39,072 bases of DNA from Ignavibacteriota bacterium (lineage in GTDB: Bacteria > Bacteroidota > Ignavibacteria > Ignavibacteriales > Melioribacteraceae): contig PDPT01000018.1 of the NCBI GenBank assembly GCA_002746605.1, positions 1 to 39,072 of the forward strand, given 5' to 3'. Shown here in pieces: positions 33,825-39,072 of the stretch. Below the pieces are notes generated by a model. It worked only from the letters and a program-made list of their open reading frames with translations. It did not search any database and had not been told where the DNA came from. The position numbers and the translations under genes are program-made. Numbering within the stretch: position 1 is the first letter of the stretch; each line of letters starts with the position of its first letter.

Positions 33825-36251
33825 TCATCTTTCAATCCAGCTTTTTCTGTTTTTATCTAAATCAGGTTCTATTATTTCTAACCTATTTTCTCTTAGTTCC
33901 ACTTTTGTCCATTCGTCATCACTCGTTTCTCTAACTTGCCAGTCCTCATTGGAGCTTATCATAATCGTATCAGATTCAGTTATTATTCTGCCATAAACAT
34001 TTACACCGGGAGTTTTTTGATTGTAATAATTTTTCGCTTCAAGAATAATTTCGTTTTCACCTTCACAAAGATATTCTTTAATATCTAATAATTTAACTCT
34101 TTGTTGTTCAACCCAGAGTGAACCGGAACGTTTTGTGTAAACCGAATCAATTTCTTTTCCGTTGACGAATAATCTGGCAAAAGTGTGTCCAATAATCTGC
34201 AACTGAGCTTTTAAGATTTCATCATCAATGTTTAACACTTTTCTAAAATCAGCCCTCCAAATAAATTTTTCATCATTGCTTGGAAGATAAATCCATTTGC
34301 TCTGTAACAGCGGAAGTCTTATATTTTTTTTATCTGCTTGTTTTTTAATATCTTCAAAATTTTCTATCATTCTCGTAAACTTATCTTCAATCATCCAAAG
34401 GTTATCTTCTTTATTAGTCCGTTTCCATAAGGTTGAGTATTCGGTTTTTAATTCGGTGAGTATTTGAATATTTTGTTTGACCAAATTATTTAATTTCTCG
34501 TAATCAATTTCTATCGAGTCTAAAGCATCACTCAATAAAATCATAGCTTCTTGTTTTAGGATAAACCAATTTTTTAACTTACCTGTAAACTCTAATAAAT
34601 CAATAAAACCTTTATTCTTCGAAGCGGTTCTTCTTAACTTATTTACGTTTTGCAGTATTTCATTATTTTCTAACATCCCGTAAAATTTGCTTAGTTCGGG
34701 AAATTTATATTGTCGCCAATCTTGCTTACGATAACCAAGCAAAGGATTACGCCAAACATTATTCCAAACCATTTGATTAACAGGATTATTTAATTCATCA
34801 AATATTTTTTTAACGGAATTTGGTTCAGTACCAAAAAATTGCTTAAAAAAAGAATTATTAAAACTTAAAATATTACTCTCGGCAATGTTCCAAGCACATT
34901 GAGCCGACCAAGCATATCCGTAAAGGTTGTATTCTCGAAAAGTTTCGGCTCCATAATCGCCCCAACTTGAATTTAGCATCCCAAGTGAATTGTTTCTTAG
35001 CCCGTCTTCTATAAAAGTTTGAATATTTGGGACAGCTAAAAAGTTTTCAGGGAAGGCTGCATTGAAATTCCACACTGATGGAGAAACTATGTATGGAAAG
35101 TTATGTTTGTTAAAAGTCCTTGTTGAAGTGTAATTAAACCGCGGGAAATATTTCCAATTAACAATAATAATATCATCGGAAATTTTATCAAGAATACCGG
35201 GATTATCTAAAATCATATCGCCGTACATCATAACTTCCTTTCCATTTTCCTTGCAGATGTCATAAACTTTTTTGTAATGTTCTGCATGAACGGTTGCTAA
35301 ATCGGTTTCTTCAACTAACTTTCTGCTGTTACCATAACCGACATCGTAACTTTCATCTGCTCCTATGTGAAAATATTTTGACGGGAAAAGTTCAAAAATC
35401 TCTTTCAGTAAATTTTCTAAAAAAGAATAAGTTTTAGGATTTGTAACATCAAGAGAAGCTGCACCTGACCAATCTGCAAGTTCAATAAATTCAGACTGAC
35501 TCAAAATATTTTCGTAGTGACCTAGAGTTTGAAAAATCGGGATAACTTCAACAAAATGTTCCTCTGCAAATTTTACTATTTCTTTTATTTCATTCTTTGA
35601 TAAAGCTCCTCGCCCTTTACCGATTTCAGGATATTTATCGAACTGAATCAAATCTTCCATATAAGGCATATAAGTGTTCATTTTATATTCCGAAATGAAT
35701 CGGATAATTCTTTTGAAGTTTTTCAAAGTTGAAACTTGACCTCTGCTAATGTCATCGGAAATTCCTCTAAATTTCATATCGGGATAATCTACAATTTCCA
35801 ATTGTGCAAGTTTTTTAGACTTGGCAGATTCTATAATTTGGCAGAGAGTTAAAACTCCGTAATAAATTCCTTTAGAAGTTAAAGCACGCACAGAGATATT
35901 TTTATCTGATATTTCCAAATGATATGCTTCCTCAATAAAATTTTTAGGAATATTTAATTCAGAATCAAAGTCGGTAATTAAAATTAGATTTATATCAGCT
36001 AGTTCTTTATCTGATTGAAAATTGCTCATAGTGTTTTTATTAAGCAAACATGATTTAAGAGTTTTGGTTATAGTACTTTTATTCACCAAATTTTTTTTAT
36101 CAAAATTTATTGTAAGCTCATTTTTTAAAGTGAAAATTTTGTTACTGTTTACTTTAATTTTTTGAGGTGTCGGAATTATTTTATAATTCATTTTTTGCCC
36201 AAAAGTTAAAATGTTTAATGATATGGCTATTAGTAGGAGTAATTTTTGCAT
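33825..36251 (-). CDS. Family 20 beta-N-acetylhexosaminidase, exported
   Basis: An 808-residue secreted glycosidase that removes terminal beta-linked N-acetylglucosamine or galactosamine. A signal peptide ends near residue 19. The GH20b domain (about 25-155) precedes the TIM barrel, which opens DYPDMKFRGISDDISRG and has the key pair Asp299-Glu300 in FHIGADES; Asp orients the substrate acetamido group and Glu is the acid. QTLGHYEN and VNWKYFPRFN also fit the barrel. The C-terminal ~150 residues look like a beta-sandwich accessory domain. With the sialidase it could trim glycoprotein chains one sugar at a time. The single gene is followed by a hairpin. Confidence 0.87.
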   Translation of the reverse strand: MQKLLLLIAISLNILTFGQKMNYKIIPTPQKIKVNSNKIFTLKNELTINFDKKNLVNKSTITKTLKSCLLNKNTMSNFQSDKELADINLILITDFDSELNIPKNFIEEAYHLEISDKNISVRALTSKGIYYGVLTLCQIIESAKSKKLAQLEIVDYPDMKFRGISDDISRGQVSTLKNFKRIIRFISEYKMNTYMPYMEDLIQFDKYPEIGKGRGALSKNEIKEIVKFAEEHFVEVIPIFQTLGHYENILSQSEFIELADWSGAASLDVTNPKTYSFLENLLKEIFELFPSKYFHIGADESYDVGYGNSRKLVEETDLATVHAEHYKKVYDICKENGKEVMMYGDMILDNPGILDKISDDIIIVNWKYFPRFNYTSTRTFNKHNFPYIVSPSVWNFNAAFPENFLAVPNIQTFIEDGLRNNSLGMLNSSWGDYGAETFREYNLYGYAWSAQCAWNIAESNILSFNNSFFKQFFGTEPNSVKKIFDELNNPVNQMVWNNVWRNPLLGYRKQDWRQYKFPELSKFYGMLENNEILQNVNKLRRTASKNKGFIDLLEFTGKLKNWFILKQEAMILLSDALDSIEIDYEKLNNLVKQNIQILTELKTEYSTLWKRTNKEDNLWMIEDKFTRMIENFEDIKKQADKKNIRLPLLQSKWIYLPSNDEKFIWRADFRKVLNIDDEILKAQLQIIGHTFARLFVNGKEIDSVYTKRSGSLWVEQQRVKLLDIKEYLCEGENEIILEAKNYYNQKTPGVNVYGRIITESDTIMISSNEDWQVRETSDDEWTKVELRENRLEIIEPDLDKNRKSWIER

Positions 36252-36368
36252 ATTTTTTTTGATTATATAATAAATAAAAATAAAAAAAAATTCCTATACA
36301 AAAGATTAATCAAGTAAAAAAAACTCAAAAATATTAATAGTTTATAACATTTTTGAAGTTTACTTTTT

Positions 36369-36386
36369 AGTAAAAAATTTTTTACT
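36369..36386. terminator. Perfect AT palindrome over the dehydrogenase stop codon
   Basis: AGTAAAAAATTTTTTACT is an 18-base perfect palindrome that includes the stop codon of the short-chain dehydrogenase gene. Read on the minus strand it could form a weak stem that ends the phosphatase-dehydrogenase transcript. An AT-only stem is a poor terminator. Confidence 0.3.
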
Positions 36387-37131
36387 GGGTTGCTCTTGAT
36401 TCCAATTTTTCATAGATAAAATCTGGGATTAAAGGAATGAGCCTTGTAGCAATTACCAATTGACAAGGAAACTGAATCATTTTCTTTTCTTTTTTGATTC
36501 CGTTAATAATAATATTTACAGCTTTTTTAGGCGGCATCATAAACGGCATTGGGAACTCATTTTTATCTGTCATTGGGGTTTTAACAAATCCTGGGCGTAC
36601 AGTTAAAACTTTAATATTATATTTTTTAAGTTCTGTTTTTAATCCTTGTAAATAAATTGTTGCTGCAGCTTTACTTGCGGAATAGAAGCCACTTTTTGAA
36701 TATCCTTTACTATCAGCCAAACTGGAAACTCCTACAATCATTCCCGACTTTCTTTTGGTAAATTCAGGAATTAACTGTTCAACCCAATAAATAATACCGA
36801 AAACATTTGCTCCGAAAATGTCTTCGGCAATTTTTGAATCATAAGCTTCAAGCGGCATTCTAACTGAATATCCGGCATTTAAAATTGCTATATCAATTCT
36901 TCCGAACTTATCAATAATTTTTTGATAAGCAGATTCTACATTTTCCTTTCTGCTTACATCACATTCAATTGGGAAAACATTAGATTTGTCTTCTGCAAGT
37001 TCTTGAAGAATACTTTTTCTGCGAGCTGCAATTGCAAGTTCAACATCGTATTTGGAGAGCTGCTTTACCAACTCTTTTCCAATTCCGCTTGATGCTCCGG
37101 TTATTAAAATTACTTTATTTTTAATATCCAT
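36382..37131 (-). CDS. Short-chain dehydrogenase/reductase
   Basis: A 249-residue classical SDR that oxidises or reduces a hydroxyl or carbonyl with NAD(P). The nucleotide-binding motif TGASSGIG is at 11-18, the NAG motif at 85-87 (ILNAGYS), Ser136 is in GVSSLADS, and the catalytic YSASK gives Tyr150 and Lys154. Arg37-Arg38 after beta-2 suggests NADP preference. After the active site PGFVKTPMT is typical. It begins nine bases after the phosphatase stop, so the two genes are one transcript, though the functional link is not clear. The substrate cannot be read from sequence. Confidence 0.9.
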   Translation of the reverse strand: MDIKNKVILITGASSGIGKELVKQLSKYDVELAIAARRKSILQELAEDKSNVFPIECDVSRKENVESAYQKIIDKFGRIDIAILNAGYSVRMPLEAYDSKIAEDIFGANVFGIIYWVEQLIPEFTKRKSGMIVGVSSLADSKGYSKSGFYSASKAAATIYLQGLKTELKKYNIKVLTVRPGFVKTPMTDKNEFPMPFMMPPKKAVNIIINGIKKEKKMIQFPCQLVIATRLIPLIPDFIYEKLESRATQ

Positions 37132-37140
37132 CTTAAAAAT

Positions 37141-38448
37141 TTATTTTTTTCCCTTTTCTTTTTCTAATAATTTACCGAATAATGTTGCATACATAAATCT
37201 GTAAATATCGGTATTTTGAATTGAACCTCGCATTAAATTTTCGTTCAATCCTTTTGCTCTTGCAACTACGCAACCCGGTAAATCGGAAGCTGTAGTCCAG
37301 CCAATAATAAACGGCATGGCATTCCCAAACTTATCAGGTTTTGCAACAAAAGGAATTGTTCCTGTTCCAAATTGACCATCGTATTGACTGCCTGTCTTAT
37401 CGTTTGCAGGAGTGGGCTTATCTTTTTCCAATTTTTTATGATTCAGTATTTCCATTCCGCCGGCTTCACTATCGGAAGCAGTTATGAGCATTGTCTTTTT
37501 GTTTTTATCAACAAATTTGCTTGCAATTCCAATTGCATCATCGGCACGTTTAAGGGCTTGTAACATTCCGTTTGCATTGTTATAATTACCAAAGTTATCT
37601 GTTGCTTCTTCTTCAGCAACTAAGAAAAATTGTTTATTTTTTTTATCAAAAAATTTAATTGCAGCTTCTGTCATTTCTGCAATTGTAGGAGCTTCGGGAT
37701 TAAAATTCTGTAATCCCAACTCTTTTAATTTTTCTTCGGATTCATCATTAAAAGTATGTCCTTCTGCAAAAACACCAAAAACTTTTTTTTCATTTCCGGT
37801 CAGATTTAGTAATTCTTCTTTAGTATAAATTACCTCATAACCATTTTCTTTAAGCCACTCTATCAGATTTAATCCGTCTTCTCTTTTTCCCGTGCAGAAT
37901 TTTCCTTTTACTCCTTTTGGTAATAAAAAATCTTCTCCGCCGGAGAAAATTAAGTCCAGCCCGGATTGAGCGATTTTTTTAGCAATTTCTTCAGTATTTT
38001 TTCTTGATTTAGAACTTGCTGCAAAAACTCCTGTTCCCGGTTCAATAATATGTCCCGAGTTTACAATTCCCGTTAAAATACCTTTACTTTTTGCTTCTTG
38101 CATGATACTTAATTTTTTTCCGGAAAGTGCAGTAAGAGTATCGGTTCCATTCATTCCATAAGAATCATATACTACTTTTTTGCCGTAAGAGTGCATTGTT
38201 GCACCCGCATTTGAAGATGTTGTAAGTGTGTTCTTGGTGTGTGTTGAATAAATTGCCATTTGTGGCAGTTTGTCCCAGTTTGAGCATGAATCCGGACCGT
38301 AATAAAGAGTTCGCATTGCATACCAATTTGTTAATCCCGTTCCATCCGGATGAATAAATATTACATTTCCTGTTGTTAATGTGTCATTTTCCCCAGCAAA
38401 AATAAAATTTTGCAAAAATAATAGTGTTAAAAAGATAAATTTTTTCAT
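37141..38448 (-). CDS. Exported alkaline phosphatase-superfamily protein with changed active-site motifs
   Basis: A 435-residue phosphomonoesterase-like protein. Signal peptide 1-18 (ends IFAGE). The metal-binding start is FIHPDGTG (Asp35), where most relatives have GDGM. The nucleophile region reads TTSSNAGATMHSYG, with Ser79 in the place of the DS of the usual motif (Asp changed to Ser). Near the end TASDSEAGGME replaces TADHETGG: the Asp is present but the His ligand is Ser. The overall fold markers (VFAEGHTFND, LVAEEEATDNFGN) remain alkaline phosphatase-like. It could bind metals in a changed way or have a different substrate. It leads the dehydrogenase gene by nine bases. Confidence 0.82.
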   Translation of the reverse strand: MKKFIFLTLLFLQNFIFAGENDTLTTGNVIFIHPDGTGLTNWYAMRTLYYGPDSCSNWDKLPQMAIYSTHTKNTLTTSSNAGATMHSYGKKVVYDSYGMNGTDTLTALSGKKLSIMQEAKSKGILTGIVNSGHIIEPGTGVFAASSKSRKNTEEIAKKIAQSGLDLIFSGGEDFLLPKGVKGKFCTGKREDGLNLIEWLKENGYEVIYTKEELLNLTGNEKKVFGVFAEGHTFNDESEEKLKELGLQNFNPEAPTIAEMTEAAIKFFDKKNKQFFLVAEEEATDNFGNYNNANGMLQALKRADDAIGIASKFVDKNKKTMLITASDSEAGGMEILNHKKLEKDKPTPANDKTGSQYDGQFGTGTIPFVAKPDKFGNAMPFIIGWTTASDLPGCVVARAKGLNENLMRGSIQNTDIYRFMYATLFGKLLEKEKGKK

Positions 38449-39031
38449 TTTGTTCTCTGTGTAAACTCATATTTAGTTAAAAGAAGAGGCTATTTTAAGA
38501 CATTAAAAAAAGAAGCCTCAAATACAAGATACAAAAAATTTAAACCGCTTACTAAATCAATCAAAATAGTATCAAATAGATTTTGTTAACTCTCAGACCG
38601 AAAAGTCTGAACTATGGAAGAAATTACTTTGAGCAATTCTTTCTCTCGTAATTGCATATACGAGTAATTCTAAAAGTTTATGGTGTTCTGAGAAGAGAAA
38701 AAAACTACTTGTTTACTGTGTAATTTCTTCTTTACTTTCATACTTATATTAAGAATTATATTACTTTTTATCTACTGCCTTTGTTGTTTTGTTTTTTATA
38801 AAAGACTTAATTAAACTATGGTATTTATATCAATTATATATTATCCTTCTTATTTCTTACCGTATTTTTTTCATAAAATAGACTTACGCTTAATTGGATA
38901 TTTAAATAAAAAACTAAACCAACGCACTTTTACTTCTGTACACACATTTATTCTGTAGGATTTACATAACTTTGCTTTCCAAAATTGAAATCTTATTAAT
39001 AATCTTTCTAATAAATTTTTCAAGGTACAAA
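38449..39031. other. 583-base intergenic region with three small inverted repeats
   Basis: No credible gene is seen. Three stem-loops are visible: GAGGCT (38486-38491) with AGCCTC (38514-38519), and inner TTTTAA/TTAAAA; TCAGAC (38593-38598) with GTCTGA (38605-38610); and CTCGTA (38645-38650) with TACGAG (38659-38664). The region is divergent between the phosphatase gene and the gene that begins at 39032, so promoters for both should be here. Confidence 0.45.
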
Positions 39032-39072
39032 ATGAAAAAAAACTTTTTAGCAATTTTATTTTTAGTGTTTTT
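39032..39072 (+). CDS. Start of an exported protein (truncated by window edge)
   Basis: ATG at 39032 is preceded by AAGG six bases upstream. The 13 visible codons read MKKNFLAILFLVF, the beginning of a signal peptide. The rest of the gene lies outside the window, so nothing more can be said about its product. Confidence 0.6.
   Translation, partial: MKKNFLAILFLVF

Noticed and set aside
38871..39053. 60-codon minus-strand frame at the right end
   Set aside because: It overlaps the start of the plus-strand signal-peptide gene, has no ribosome site, and shows no family pattern.

Overview
This is an AT-rich bacterial chromosome segment with tightly packed genes. The gene families suggest the Bacteroidota/Chlorobiota/Ignavibacteriota side of the tree: a single-subunit prolyl oligopeptidase lipoprotein, a C69 peptidase, GH20 and sialidase glycosidases, NtrC-type regulators, Spr/Asp-box proteins, and pilin-like proteins starting MGQQQLLL. 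This placement is inference from family content and base composition. There is no rRNA gene, no recognisable IS element and no CRISPR array.

Layout. Positions 1-6350 lie on the minus strand: the start of a small unknown protein, an ABC-2 export permease and its ATPase (natAB type), a decayed ABC-ATPase tail, a receiver-less sigma-54 activator, a SPOR-domain protein and miaB. Positions 6623-8805 (plus) hold a SAM methyltransferase-like protein and an RlmD-type rRNA methyltransferase. Positions 9336-18678 (plus) form the most unusual block: two small pilin-like genes, each with its own sigma-54-like promoter, a strong intrinsic terminator, and then a tight six-gene operon for a type IV pilus/type II secretion-like machine (PilC, PilB, PilT, a PilM-PilN fusion, a PilO-PilP-like fusion, and a short secretin). 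Positions 18759-25268 are a signalling island: a large hybrid kinase, a receiver joined to a kinase dimerisation domain with no ATPase domain, and, convergently, a soluble kinase-receiver plus an NtrC-type activator. A tRNA-Lys follows at 25492. Positions 25842-38448 are mostly minus-strand exported enzymes (prolyl oligopeptidase, C69 peptidase, sialidase, beta-hexosaminidase, alkaline phosphatase), with a voltage-gated-type K+ channel, a VOC-fold lipoprotein (plus strand), an SdpI-like membrane protein and a short-chain dehydrogenase. The window ends inside the signal peptide of a new plus-strand gene.

How the parts may fit together. The two pilin-like proteins start directly with a hydrophobic helix and lack the usual prepilin leader and Glu5, yet they sit beside a complete motor, alignment and secretin set. 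The alignment proteins are reduced by fusion: PilM+PilN in one chain (GspL-like) and PilO plus a PilP/GspC-like domain in another. The sigma-54-like promoters before both pilins, and the NtrC-type activator and kinase pair a few kb away, resemble a PilS/PilR arrangement; that regulatory link is inference. The exported glycosidases and peptidases at the right suggest a glycoprotein or detritus-scavenging lifestyle.
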